A stretch of 64,000 nt of DNA from Tenrec ecaudatus (Eukaryota > Chordata > Mammalia > Afrosoricida > Tenrecidae), in assembly GCF_050624435.1 (NCBI RefSeq), contig NC_134547.1:32622419-32686418 (forward strand), given 5' to 3'. Numbering within the stretch: position 1 is the first letter of the stretch; each line of letters starts with the position of its first letter. Under the pieces are notes generated by a model. It was given only the letters and a program-made list of their open reading frames with translations. It was not told the DNA's origin and ran no database searches. A program made the position numbers and the translations under genes. Positions 35,795 through 45,849 of this stretch are shown piece after piece.

Positions 35795-36100
35795 AACCCC
35801 CCAATGAAATGATTAAAAAACACAGCATAGAACTGCCTTTCTGGGTTGAAAAAATAAAAAGAAAGAAAGTAAATGTCTAGAAAAGAATGAAGACAACATA
35901 TATACAAAGTTGTAAGAGTCCCCAATAAAATGATCTTTTGATAAAAAAAGAAGAAGAAAAGAAAGAAAATGTGCTGAAAATGATGACAACATATGTACAA
36001 TGTACTTGACACAATTGATGTATGGGTTGGTTGATTGTTGTAAGAGCTGTAAGAGCCCCCAATAATATGATTTATGAAAATTAAGAGAAAAGGGGGAAAA
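35795..36100 (+). mobile_element. Three short stacked L1 3' ends in the RTE
   Basis: Three successive 3' termini: CCCCCAATGAAATGATTAAA (about 35798), GTCCCCAATAAAATGATC (about 35915) and GAGCCCCCAATAATATG (about 36053), each followed by an A-rich tail. RTE sequence left (GATAAGATG) and right (GGACACAG from about 36110) shows that all three lie in one RTE site. Confidence 0.65.
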
Positions 36101-36349
36101 ATATGAGTGGACACAGAAAGGGCACCAATGGGCTTAGACTTAAGAACAATTGTGAGAGTGGCACAGGACCGGGTCATGTTGTGTTCTGTTGGACATAGAT
36201 TTGCTATAGTTGGAACCAACTCGCTGGCGCATAACAACAACAAAATAAGGAGGCAAACAGAACTGGGAGAAGATCATTCTAATAAAGTACTCTATATAGT
36301 CCAACACACTGAAACCAGTACTATTTCCATCCAGTCTGCCCTGGACCCA

Positions 36350-36605
36350 AACAAACCCATGTGCCGCAGAGCCAATGGAACCCTGGCCCCAGGGTCAGCT
36401 ATGGATCAGATGTCATCTGGGGAGTTTTCATCCACAGGTTCTCAGAAGCAGATCACCCGGCCTTTCTTCCTACTCCATTTCAGCAACCCTCAAGCCTCCC
36501 CCGACAGACAAGTGGTGACTGTGCAAGGTGCCTTGACCAGGAATCGAGCCTCCCTCCTCTGCAGGGAAGGTAAGAATCCTAGCACAGGACCGCCACTGGC
36601 CCTCG
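36350..36605 (-). mobile_element. tRNA-derived SINE-like sequence, antisense
   Basis: AAGCAGATCACCCGGCCTTT and GGAATCGAGCCTCC resemble antisense middle and inverted B box of a tRNA SINE. The subfamily differs from the other AfroSINE copies here. A long frame on the plus strand (36107-36811) runs through this and the RTE tail by chance. Confidence 0.45.
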
Positions 36606-38599
36606 TTCATAGCAAGTCTGCAAAACCAGGTGTGGGTGTGACCCTGACAACTCATTTCAGACGAGCCACACTGCAATCGCACCCTCTGTACCCCTATGTG
36701 ACTCATGACACCTCAGGGACTACCGAGGCAGCCGTTACCTTCCAGACCGGGGTCTGCTGGGGAGGACAAAGAGGCAGCAGGAATTGTACAGGGACAAAAG
36801 GTTTTTCCTAATTTCTTGCATTGCCTCTCTATCACCTATGATCTTAAACTTATAAAATACAGAATTGTAAAGTCGTCCTTTGGTTGTGCGTCTCTCATTT
36901 CATTCCACTGGGATGAGATGGCTCCAGGCAAATGGTCCTGAGAGGCACTTGGTCCCTTGGAACTCCCCCTTTCTGCTCCTGGCCCCACCCATTCCTCCAG
37001 CCACTGTCTCTGTCCCCACCTCTGCCTCAGAGCTCTTTCAGAAGCGGCGGTGGCCTCTATTGGTGGTCTCTGTAGGATAAGGGCCCATTCGCTTCTGTAT
37101 TGGTTCCACTCTTGCTCCCTTGCTTTGCTCTGACTCTCCCCATCCGTCACTGGCTGTTTAGCTTCCTGATTTCATGACATCTCTTTAGAGGCATCCATTT
37201 CCCCCTGCACACGGCTTCCTCGGTCCCCCCACGTTTTGACGCATTCTTCTTGACAGTTGCTGCCACGGAGCCAGTTTTGACTCCTGCTGACACCACGTTG
37301 TGCTGACGAGAAGGCTTGTGAGCGGAGGGCTTGGCATGTAGCATTCTCAAAGTCATTTCCTGCTAAGTTTTCCCAATTCCTTTTACTGCTTCTACTTTGC
37401 ATGTGTCATTTAACTACCTAAAACATAGGAATGTTCAGTTATCCAGTTTGGGTTTTCATTTCTAATTTGGTTCCATTGCCATTGGAAGCCACACTGGAAT
37501 ACAATTAGAATGGAATCATTCAATGGAATCAGTATGAGCTGTATCGATCCCTTGCATGCGTGGGGACTTCTTTTATGGCCTTAGTCCATTGTCTATTTAT
37601 GCAAAGGTTCAGCTGGTGAGTGGGTTTGCTTTCCTTGAGAAGTCACACACTGCCAGGTCCAGCTTCTGGGGGAAACAAAAACTCGTCGACATTGAGTGAA
37701 TTCAGAGATTCTGACTCACCGCTTCTGAAAGGACCAGTTTATTCAAGGCATCCCAGCTCAAACTTCCTAGCTCCCACACAGGCCCGGAGAACCCCCAAAG
37801 TCTGAGCATGGTTCTCAGGTTTCCCTATCAACCAAGACCTTCAAGCTCCGGGCATTCCAGGGTGGGAGCACTCCCTGCCTACCATCTTCATCCAAAATAA
37901 GCCCCATTCCAAGAGGGAGCCAGAGCAGCCCTGAGAAGCCTGGGTCAGGTGCACAAGTCCCTGGGCCTCCTGTAGAGGCAAGCATGACAACCATACACGG
38001 AGGCTTCACTCAGCTCGGGATGGGGAAGGGAGGGCCCCTCTGCAGGACCACCCCCATACCACCCCCAGAGTCACCTGCTGGGGAAACGGGCACTCTGAAA
38101 GGTGAGGCCCTGGCCCCAAGGCTCTATCATATTAAGTGATCATGAAGGCGAGAACTAACCCATATCTCAGAAAGGAAATCAGGGGTACAGGGTGAGAGAG
38201 GCCTGAGACTCCACCTGCAGGGTCCAGCTGCTTGCAAGAAAACAGCCGGGCAGAACCCAGGCAACCTCGGGTACTCCCGACAGCCAGTGTGGCCTCTGCT
38301 GGGGCAGGACCCAGGAGGGCAGCACGGGACTGTAGGAAGAGGCTGGTTCATTCAACGCCACCAGGCCGAGCCATCTTGCACACCTCGGTGCCTGAGTCAC
38401 TGCGCCATTCAGGGCGGTGGGGCCAGGGAAGGGGCAGTGGGGGCACTTTCCATTACACCCACCATTTGCCAGGTGCCAAAGGAGCCAGAGAAAGTTTCCC
38501 ACCAGCCTGACTCCCAGCCTCACAAATATAACCCAGATCAAGCCAAATACCAGCCTCGCCTTGGGCCAGACACCTCCCTCCGCCAAAGGTCATGTACAA
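36606..38599. other. Single-copy sequence
   Basis: No gene recognised. The part around 37380-37620 is AT-richer, with words such as CAATTAGAATGGAATCATTC, and could be an old repeat or weak regulatory block. The rest is GC-rich. Confidence 0.4.
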
Positions 38600-39470
38600 G
38601 ATAGAATTTGACACAATGAGACTCCACTCCCATGTTAATGTCCCTCAGATCGGGCCTGCAAAACTGAAATAATAAATTTAGGAAAACAAGCAGAATGACC
38701 CGTCTGGTTGGTTGGTTTTTCGAGATACCATCTACATATTTTAGAAACGTACAACCTTCTAATAGAAATGAATAAACTACTCAACCATAAAGTTGCTATA
38801 GAAGATATGCTTGTTCTGATTCGAAAGGGCATCTGCTATCTGCAATATTGATAATACTTTTCAAATTTCATCTGCTTTTGTTTGCATTCTGTGTCGTCTG
38901 TTTAAACACACTGGGAATAATAATGAATCCCGGCATTATCTCTACTTTTTCAAGGCCGAACATATAACTTTATCACAAAAATAATTAAAATTCTTTGGCA
39001 CTCTTGTATCTTTTCCATTAAACGTTATCAACCAGTGACAATAAACTAACATGAGCCCAAGGCTGGCCACGGGCCGCCTTTACACAGAGTGCATTTGTCC
39101 CAGGGTGAGAGGCATGAATTTTCAGTTTACAGGGTCAGACAATGCTGAAGTTTTTTACAGTAGGCGACCACAAATCTACACCTCCTGTCCCCCAACGGGG
39201 GCTGGCAGCGGGCACAGGGTGCCCCATAAATTCCCCGGCAAGAATACACTTTAATAGGCCAAAAAAACCTTGGCAGCTTAATAATTCTGAGTTGCAAATT
39301 TAAATATTTTACATATCATTAGACATTAAAAACAAAGATTTATGCTGCTCATCTCTGCCGAGTGAGGCCTCCGTCGACTTCACATGCGGCCATGAATCTG
39401 CTGGAGGTTCATTAGTTGAGCGGCTTCGGAGAAGAAAGCCCATCGAGTGGAGGCCGGCTCTAAATCACCA
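38600..39470. promoter_or_regulatory. Strong candidate conserved non-coding element cluster
   Basis: About 870 bp of AT-rich, repeat-free DNA embedded in GC-rich sequence, with no open frame. It holds many homeodomain, POU and Forkhead-like words: TTTGTTTGCATTCTG, GGGAATAATAATGAATCC, AAATAATTAAAATTC, CTTAATAATTCTGAG, TGCAAATTTAAATATTTTAC and ATTAAAAACAAAGATTTATG. The appearance is typical of long-range developmental enhancers. The target gene is not in the window. Confidence 0.5.
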
Positions 39471-39672
39471 CGGTGACTTTCCCGCCATCAGGAGACACTT
39501 GAGAAGCCTCCCCTGGGCTCCAGGAGGAGCATGGCAGGAGCCACCTTGGCCTGCCACACCCTGAGGCCCCTCGGGGACAGACCAGCAAAGTTGCATTCAC
39601 CTGCCTGTGCCCAGGTGGGGCCTGCTGGGGACCTCCTGAGGCTGTGGGTCCCATCCAGTGTGCTTGACAGCT

Positions 39673-39735
39673 GAGGAGGAGGAGGAGCAGGAGGAGGAGG
39701 AACAGGAGGAGGAGCAGGAGGAACAAGAGGAGGGC
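39673..39735 (+). repeat. Polypurine GGA-rich tract
   Basis: About 63 bp of (GGA/GCA/ACA)n. It creates glutamate-rich and polyleucine pseudo-frames on the two strands, which are not genes. Confidence 0.85.
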
Positions 39736-41271
39736 TTGAAGAGCCACAGGCCTGGCCAGACCCCTTTCCATCACAGAGCTCCTGCTGACCTCTCTCTGCT
39801 GGCTGTCGCCTACTTCACAGGGCCCCACCTAGGGGCTCCCTGAGGGGCCTGTTCCAGTGTTCCAGACTTCACCCTGCTGAGTCCTCCCTGAGAATTCCCT
39901 GAGCGGGAGGGAGCCCACCCTCTGTTCACTGAGTCAAAGGTTTTCTTCCCCATTCAGTCCGAGAGGAACCCTGTCCCCCGCCTGGAGGGTGACAGGTGTG
40001 TCGGAATGGCACATGGGCTTCCCGTCCCTATGACTCATCTATCACCTACCTCCTCTTCGGCCTGAAGGCTCCTGTCTGGATTCCGGCCTGTGGACTCACT
40101 CCTGGGTGCAGGGGGGCGGCCCTGGAGTAAGGAGGGAGTGACTCACCTTGGGGGAAGCAGGGGTACACTGGAGTCTCTGGGTGTTTGCTGGATGGGGAGC
40201 CTCTCTGGCCAGCCCAGTCCAGAGATGTCTGGGTGTCCACCGCCATCCCCTGCTGCATCCTGTGGAGTCTGGGAAGGTGTTTTTCAGACCAAGCTAGAAT
40301 CCAGGAGTGGAAACACAAGTCTGCAGGCTACTGGCTCTGGCCAGGGCTGGAGAAGGCATCTCCTTCAATACTGCCCTCTTCCTCCCACAGGAAGCCAAGT
40401 CCAAGGTGCTTTAAGAGACTGCCAGTGAGACACTTAGCAGCTGTGTGGAAGCGCAGAACATACATGTATGTCTCTGTCTCATCCCAATCCCACCAGCAGA
40501 CAATAAAAGAATGATACAAAGCCACAAGCCCACAAGAATGGAGAGAATGGAAGGGAGATAATAGCAGAAGAGAGACTTCAACGACGGTTTAGAAGATAGG
40601 AACCAATGGAGCAACTGTGCATGCTAAGCAGGGAGCAAGTACCTAAGAGGGCCGTGGGGATGCCCAGGGGCTGTGGACACCAGTGTTTCCCAGGGGGTGG
40701 GGTGGGGAATTGATGGAGCTACAAGCAGAGCACCACCTGGGAATCTGAGACCCATCTCCTGCCAGCCCTTCAGCATACGAGGCTTATTCTCCAGAAGCTG
40801 AACGGTCCCTCAGAGATGAACGAAGCCAAGGTGGAAAGAAGTTCCAGATCTAATTCAGGCACCCAATCCTCCTGGGAATGAGGGCCACACGTTCTCTCCC
40901 ACTTCCAGCCCCTCAGAGATTAGCGGTCTCTTCTTGGCGAAGGTGACATGCGCAAGGTAAAGCCCAACAGACACCACACTTGGCAGTTCCCAGAGAAATG
41001 GTCAGGTCACCGCCCAATCATCTACAAGGACCCCGAGATGACCAGCCTGCATCTGAATCATCCCGTTTGTGTTCCTAGTCCTTAGTTCTACCATGTGTAG
41101 GCCGGGGACAACTGAGGACCAAAGTCTCCAATATATAGGCCAGGCAGCACAGGGGTGAGGGGGAACGTTTGCCTCATGACCAGGAATGCCTCAGAGCGGG
41201 GGTCAAAGGGCACAACTCTGTGCCACAGGAAGTAGAGACTGAAAAAAATAAACATGTCCTTTAAAAATAAC
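39736..41271. other. Single-copy sequence, no feature seen
   Basis: GC-rich to moderate. The stretch at 40430-40640 has an old-repeat feel but no recognised family. Ends where the telomere-like array begins. Confidence 0.4.
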
Positions 41272-41338
41272 CTTTAACCCTTACTCTAACCCTAACCTTA
41301 CCCAACTCTAACCCTAAACCCTAACCCTAACCTTTCCC

Positions 41339-41369
<31 letters not shown>

Positions 41370-41850
41370 TACCCTAACCCTAACCTTACCCAACCCTAAC
41401 CCTTCATTCTTAACACAGGTGTCATTGCTTAACACTCCTAACCCTAACCCTAACCCTTAGCTCTAACCCTAACATTAAACCTGACCCTTAACCCTTAATG
41501 CTTAACACAGGTGTTATCACTTAGCACTTACCCTAACCCTAACGCTTAACCCTTAACCCTTAGCTCTAACCCTAACATTAAACCTGACCCTTAACCCTTA
41601 ATCTTCAACACAGTTGTTATCACTTAACCCTAACTCTAACACTAACCATAACCCTTAACCTTTATCCCTTATCCCTAACTCTAACATCAACTCTAACCCT
41701 TAACCCTTAATCCTAAACACAGGTGTTATCAGTTAACACTTAACCCTAACCCTAACCTTAACCCTAACCCTTAACCCAAGTGTTGTCACGTAACACTGAA
41801 CACTAACACGAACTCTAACACTAATCCTTACAACAATAAATAATGAAAAT
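41272..41850 (+). repeat. Interstitial telomere-like (CCCTAA)n array with higher-order structure
   Basis: About 580 bp of CCCTAA and variants (CCTTAA, CTCTAA, ACCTTACC). Perfect hexamer runs occur near 41340-41370. A spacer, ACACAGGTGTTATCACTTA or close, recurs at about 41413, 41503, 41607, 41715 and 41775, spaced roughly 90-110 bp (last interval 60), with repeated neighbours AACATTAAACCTGACCC. This makes a satellite-like structure, not a simple telomere scar. A single TTAGGG in the opposite orientation sits at 41906-41911. Confidence 0.85.
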
Positions 41851-41930
41851 AACTTTTTAAAACTAGAAACATTAAGGACAACTGAAAAAAGGGAGTGATT
41901 GGGAGTTAGGGTTAAAGTCATACTTTAGAA

Positions 41931-42759
41931 CAGGGGAGCTCAGACTTTGTCAGCATGCGAGCTACTTATAAAATGAGCAAATCAAAATGATCTACCAACC
42001 GCAAAAATGCAAAACATGTATTTATTACATTTATTCATAAATACATTGAGAATTCTTTATATGTACAATGTATGTTTATGTACCTTGCATAACTGCATGA
42101 GTCCATATTGCACAACACAACACAATTAACTATGCGCCTTTTTTGTCGTTACCTGAGTTTACTCTGAGGACTTGCACTGAATGGAATGAGCCAGGGATGC
42201 ATAGTCCGGACAGTAGCTGCTGACAGCCAGCCTCAAGCACACTTCCAAATGAGCATCAGTCATGGTGGAACGGGACTTGGACTTAATGATCTTTACGTGG
42301 GGAGAGGATGACTCTCATGAATAAGCAGAGCCGAGTAATGCAGTCAAGGAGGTAGCACATTGTCTCAGGTTCGGGTACTTTGTTTGCGAGTAAGTTCCAG
42401 AACTGTTCGTGAGCTCTGGACTTCAGCTGAATGTGGGTTTGTAGTGTCAAAATCTCCCATTCTGTATGAAAGTGATATGTTTTTGTCTTTTTACTTGGTC
42501 TAGCTACCCCACTCATTTTAATAGCCATTCGTACATTTAAGAGGGAATAAAAGGTCTAAAAATTGGGGATAACTTAGCTTGTCAGTTTCGCTGCACTCAG
42601 TGCAATAGTTTGCGCATGCGTCTGACACCTAAGATTGCATTTGATTGGCTGCGCTGTATATCAATCAAGTGACGGGACTGATGATAGGCTTATGTCTATT
42701 TTTTTAATGCCATGAGATCTACCACACTACCTTTGCGATCGATGTATTGAGCACCCCTA
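41931..42759 (-). mobile_element. Internally deleted hAT DNA transposon
   Basis: Terminal inverted repeats: CAGGGGAGCTCA at left, and TGAGCACCCCTA at right (reverse complement TAGGGGTGCTCA). The 8-bp TSD matches 7 of 8: CTTTAGAA (41923-41930) and CTTCAGAA (42760-42767). The 829-bp body holds remnants of the transposase N- and C-terminal ends on the minus strand, so it is a deletion derivative of an autonomous element and not a tiny MITE. Confidence 0.82.
42159..42528 (-). pseudogene. hAT transposase remnant (two pieces, frameshifted)
   Basis: The upstream frame (42528 down to 42283, 81 codons) starts with MSGVARPSKKTKTYHFHTEW, an N-terminal hAT-like opening, then moves into a different region after about residue 30. 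The C-terminal frame, in a different phase and ending at the stop at 42159-42161, contains IIKSKSRSTMTDAHLEVCLR, typical of the hAT C-terminal dimerisation domain. The catalytic middle is deleted, and a frameshift and a stop separate the parts. Not a domesticated gene. Confidence 0.7.
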
Positions 42760-43110
42760 CTTCAGAAAGTAGAATGGGAAATAAAAGCTTTAAAAGGATA
42801 ATGGGGGGATTTGGTTCAAAGCATCAAATGGAAGAGTAATTAGTGTTCCAGAAAGATGTAACAGGAAAAAAACAGGTAAAACACTTCGGAGGAATACCGC
42901 AAGGAAATGGCTCAAGGACAACAGACACAAGTTGCTCAATAAAATGAGCCCACGGAGTAGCCCCTACCGAGGCCCATCTTTGCAGGATTTCAGTGTGGCA
43001 GGAATAAAGCATGGGCTACAAAGCTTGGGAAGGACAAGCCGGTCCTGTTCCTGGGAGCAGAAGAGGTCTTGGGCGTCTCAAAAGCCACCGTGGAACCAAG
43101 AAGACGATAG
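42760..43110. other. Single-copy or unrecognised sequence
   Basis: Purine-rich; may be continuous with the old LINE-like sequence to its right. No clear family. Confidence 0.35.
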
Positions 43111-43500
43111 GCCAGTGCCTTCAAGATTGAGAAGGAATATGTCTGTGACCTAGAATTCTACATCTAGCCACAGGCAGCACTTCTAACACGCAAAGTCTAA
43201 AAACAACTTTTTCCAAGAATCCTTTCTTGGAAAGTCTCAGGAGGAAATGCACCATCACCATGAGGAAGTAAACCAGAAAGCAGACATGGCGTATTTGGAA
43301 AAAAGAGGGAGAAAAGGCGTTTCTCTGGATGATGGTGAAGGGAGACACCAAGAGAGCTGTCAACCCCCCAGTCTAGCGAGTCTAGCGAGCAGGATCAAAC
43401 GCTCCAAGAGGCACAGCCTGGAGACAACAACACGCACACAATGACTGACATGGCAGCGGCCTGGCGTGCGGCGGTGAGAAGAATTTATAGTTCTAGCAGA
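43111..43500. mobile_element. Possible ancient L1/HAL1-like remnant
   Basis: Phrases such as GACCTAGAATTCTACATC and CTCAGGAGGAAATGCACCAT, followed by GAGGAAGTAAACCAGAAAGC, resemble old L1-type ORF-region repeats found across mammals. Family and orientation are uncertain (plus is likelier). Confidence 0.35.
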
Positions 43501-43575
43501 AAGTTTGTGTACATTAAAAAAATGGTAGCAAGAGGAAACAAGGAAGGGAGGAAGGAAGGAATCTCCATTTGCTAG

Positions 43576-43964
43576 TGTTGCTATTAACAGAAATACCACA
43601 AATGGGTGGCTTTTTAAAAACAGAAAGTCATTTTCTCCTAGTTCGGGATGCTAGAAATCCAAATCCAGGACAGCAGCTCTCAGAGAAGGCTCTTTTGCTA
43701 TCCTCTCTAAAGGAAGGGCTTGTCTCCTCTGGCTTCTGTAGCCCCCACAGTCCTCGGCTCCGTGGTGATCTTCAAATCGCATCTCTCTTCCCCATCTGTG
43801 CTTCTCCTTACTGCTGAGAAATGATTGGGTTTAGGACACGCCTACATGGATATGACCTCATTACCATTACAAAGAAACCCTTTCCATGAAATATTACAGT
43901 CACAGGTAGAAGATGTATGCTCGCCACGCGTTTGGGGAGGGGGGCACAGTGTCAATCCATAACA
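43576..43964 (-). mobile_element. MaLR (MLT1-like) LTR, antisense
   Basis: GCTATTAACAGAAATACCAC then GGGTGGCTTTTTAAAAACAG at left and CACAGTGTCAATCCATAACA at right are the hallmark antisense ends of MLT1-class LTRs. About 389 bp. No internal sequence. Confidence 0.65.
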
Positions 43965-44164
43965 GACGGGAAAGGATCTGTGGTGCACGGGGTTTGGCCA
44001 TCTGGAGGTGAAAATCCAAGAGCAGAGGGAGAGTTGGCGGCACCGTAGCGAGCTGAAATCAGGGTGAGGAAGGTCAGGACAGGGGCCTGCTGTTTGACAC
44101 CATAAGCCTTAAAAGTGTCATCTGGTACTTAAAACGGGGCACATATATTTTTGCTGTTATATCA
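43965..44164. other. Unassigned sequence
   Basis: Short stretch between the MaLR LTR and the antisense RTE. Nothing recognised. Confidence 0.4.
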
Positions 44165-44923
44165 GATGCCATCCATCCATTCAGCCGCATTCGGACGCGA
44201 TGATCCCACAGTCCCGCACCAGCCTCCCCGTCAGTGCTGCTTTCGCTTATTCAGAGGCACTTGTAAATCCATCGCACTGAAGGTCTTCCCCTTTTCACGG
44301 ACCCTCTACTTTGCCCTTCACGGTGGCCTTTTCCAAGGGCTGGAACCTTCTGATAAGAAGTTCACAGTATGTGCGACCAGGCCTTGTCACCCTCCTTTCT
44401 GAACTTTCTGGCTGTACTACTTCCAAATGACATGTGTTTCTCCTTCCAACTAAGCATCACCAACACTGTAACTCAAAATATCAATCCTTCTTCAGTCTTC
44501 CTTTTTCACTGAGATTTCCCGGGTGTGCAAGACAACGGGCAAAACTGTGGTCTGGTGTGAGTGGTCATCTAAGGTACAAGTATGCATGTCTCTCCAATTA
44601 GAGCCCCGAGGAGAGGATTAAAGACACGTGGAAACAATTAGTCCAATGGACCAATGGGTTACTTGAGTCTCAGCTTCCATGACTCGGAGATCAAAAGAGC
44701 CAGACGGTGCCCCACTACCAATACCAACCACTCCTAAAGGGATCCTGGAGAAGGTCTCCAATAGAGTGAGAGAAGAGTGAAGAACAAAACTCAAAATCCT
44801 AAAACAGACCAGGCTTTACTGGCTGGAGAGACCATGGCCCTTAGCCACCCTTCAGACCTAGAACAGAACCACCCCTGTGAGTCACTCTTCATTCAAATAA
44901 AGAGATCGGTGAGCTGAACAAGA

Positions 44924-45122
44924 GCCCTGATGGTGTAGTGGTCACACATTGGACTGCTATCCACAAGGTCGGCAGTTCGAAACCACCGGCTACTCTGCAG
45001 AAGAAAGGCGGGGCGTCTGCTCCTATAAAGTTACCGTCTCAGAAACCCACAGAGGCAGCTCTGCCCTTTGCTGCTGGGCGGCTGTGAGTTGGCATCTCTC
45101 AGTGCCAGTGAGTTATTCCTAT
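44924..45122 (+). mobile_element. AfroSINE, sense (best-preserved copy)
   Basis: Starts GCCCTGATGGTGTAGTGGTC. The tRNA-like head includes GGACTGCTATCC, AAGGTCGGCAGTTCGAAACC (B box at 44974-44984), then CACCGGCTACTC. The tail (GCTGTGAGTTGGCATC, cf. RTE GCTATGAGTCGGAA) ends near 45122. Confidence 0.82.
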
Positions 45123-45466
45123 AAGCTGAACAGGAGGTGCCTCCTCCCTAGCATAATCAACCATCTGACATGAAAGGGCAGCACGTGCCGAGGACTGCGT
45201 TCAGAAGGCAGAACGGGTTAGAAAAGAAGGGGCACGGGAAATAGGAAACACAGAGGAAGTGAAAGGCCTGATGTCACTTTCCGCGGACTGCCACCAACGC
45301 CACGGAACACGCGCGGGTGAACTGTTGAAAAGGAACGGTAGGCTCGCTCAGTTTCACCTAGTTCACAGGAAAATGGTTGTTTTTTATAAAGTAGAGAGGA
45401 AATGGCCTGGCTTGGGTCAGGCGCACCTAATCCTCCAGGTGACATCTTTGCTTTCTAACACTTCAG

Positions 45467-45662
45467 CAGGGGTTCTCAACCTGTGGGTCGCGACCCCTTT
45501 GGGATCAAATGACTCTTTCAAAGGGGTCGCCCAATTCATAAGAGTAGCAAAATTACAGCGATGAAGTAGCAACGGAAATAATTTTATGGTTGGGGGGGGG
45601 GTCACCACAACATAAGGAAGTGCATGAAAGGGCCACGGCCGTAGGAAGGTGAGGAACCCCTG
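45467..45662 (-). mobile_element. SPIN-like hAT MITE (196 bp), inverted relative to the first
   Basis: Left CAGGGGTTCTCAACCTGTGG and right AGGTGAGGAACCCCTG are inverted repeats. The internal GGTCGCGACCCCTTTGGGA and GGGGTCGCCCAATTC match the 14479-14673 element in the opposite orientation. It interrupts the antisense RTE. No clear 8-bp TSD. A G10 run is at about 45592-45601. Confidence 0.75.
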
Positions 45663-45849
45663 CCCGCGGGGACGCTGTGCAGACTTGCTCAAGGTGAAAT
45701 GTCATGTGATCTCTACTGCTGCTTCCTTGAGTGTTGATTAGGGAATCAAGAAAAATGAAGTCCACAACTGCTTCAATCCTTTCTCCGTTTCTCATGGTGT
45801 TGTTTCCTGATCCAGTTGTGAGAACTTTGGTTTTCTGTGTAAGGTGCAA
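45553..45849 (-). pseudogene. RTE C-terminal fragment with SPIN-derived tail
   Basis: A 98-codon frame. The N-terminal ~60 residues are RTE (KTKVLTTGSGNNTMRNGERI, then DFIFLDSLIN) and the last ~30 read through the SPIN-like element. A chance fusion of two dead repeats. Confidence 0.65.

Larger units (their letters stand above)
32517..36240 (+). mobile_element. RTE LINE, 3' half of the split copy
   Basis: Takes up the RTE exactly where 21107-22863 leaves off (ACAGGCCATCAATTGCTCAT near 32543) and runs through the region before RT, the RT (YADD at 35147-35158) and the 3' tail (GGCACAGGACCGGGTCATG...GCGCATAACAACAACAAA). It is interrupted by an L1 at 32918-34211 and by small L1 ends at 35795-36100. 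No continuous frame is left. Confidence 0.8.

Noticed and set aside
36107..36811. 234-codon frame
   Set aside because: It begins in the RTE tail and runs through a tRNA-derived SINE; a chance frame across repeats.
39460..39828. Minus-strand frame with a polyleucine run, looking like a signal or membrane segment
   Set aside because: The leucines are the complement of the GGA purine tract.
41272..41850. Chromosome end (true telomere)
   Set aside because: Ordinary sequence with repeats and candidate conserved blocks continues on both sides, and the hexamers are degenerate.
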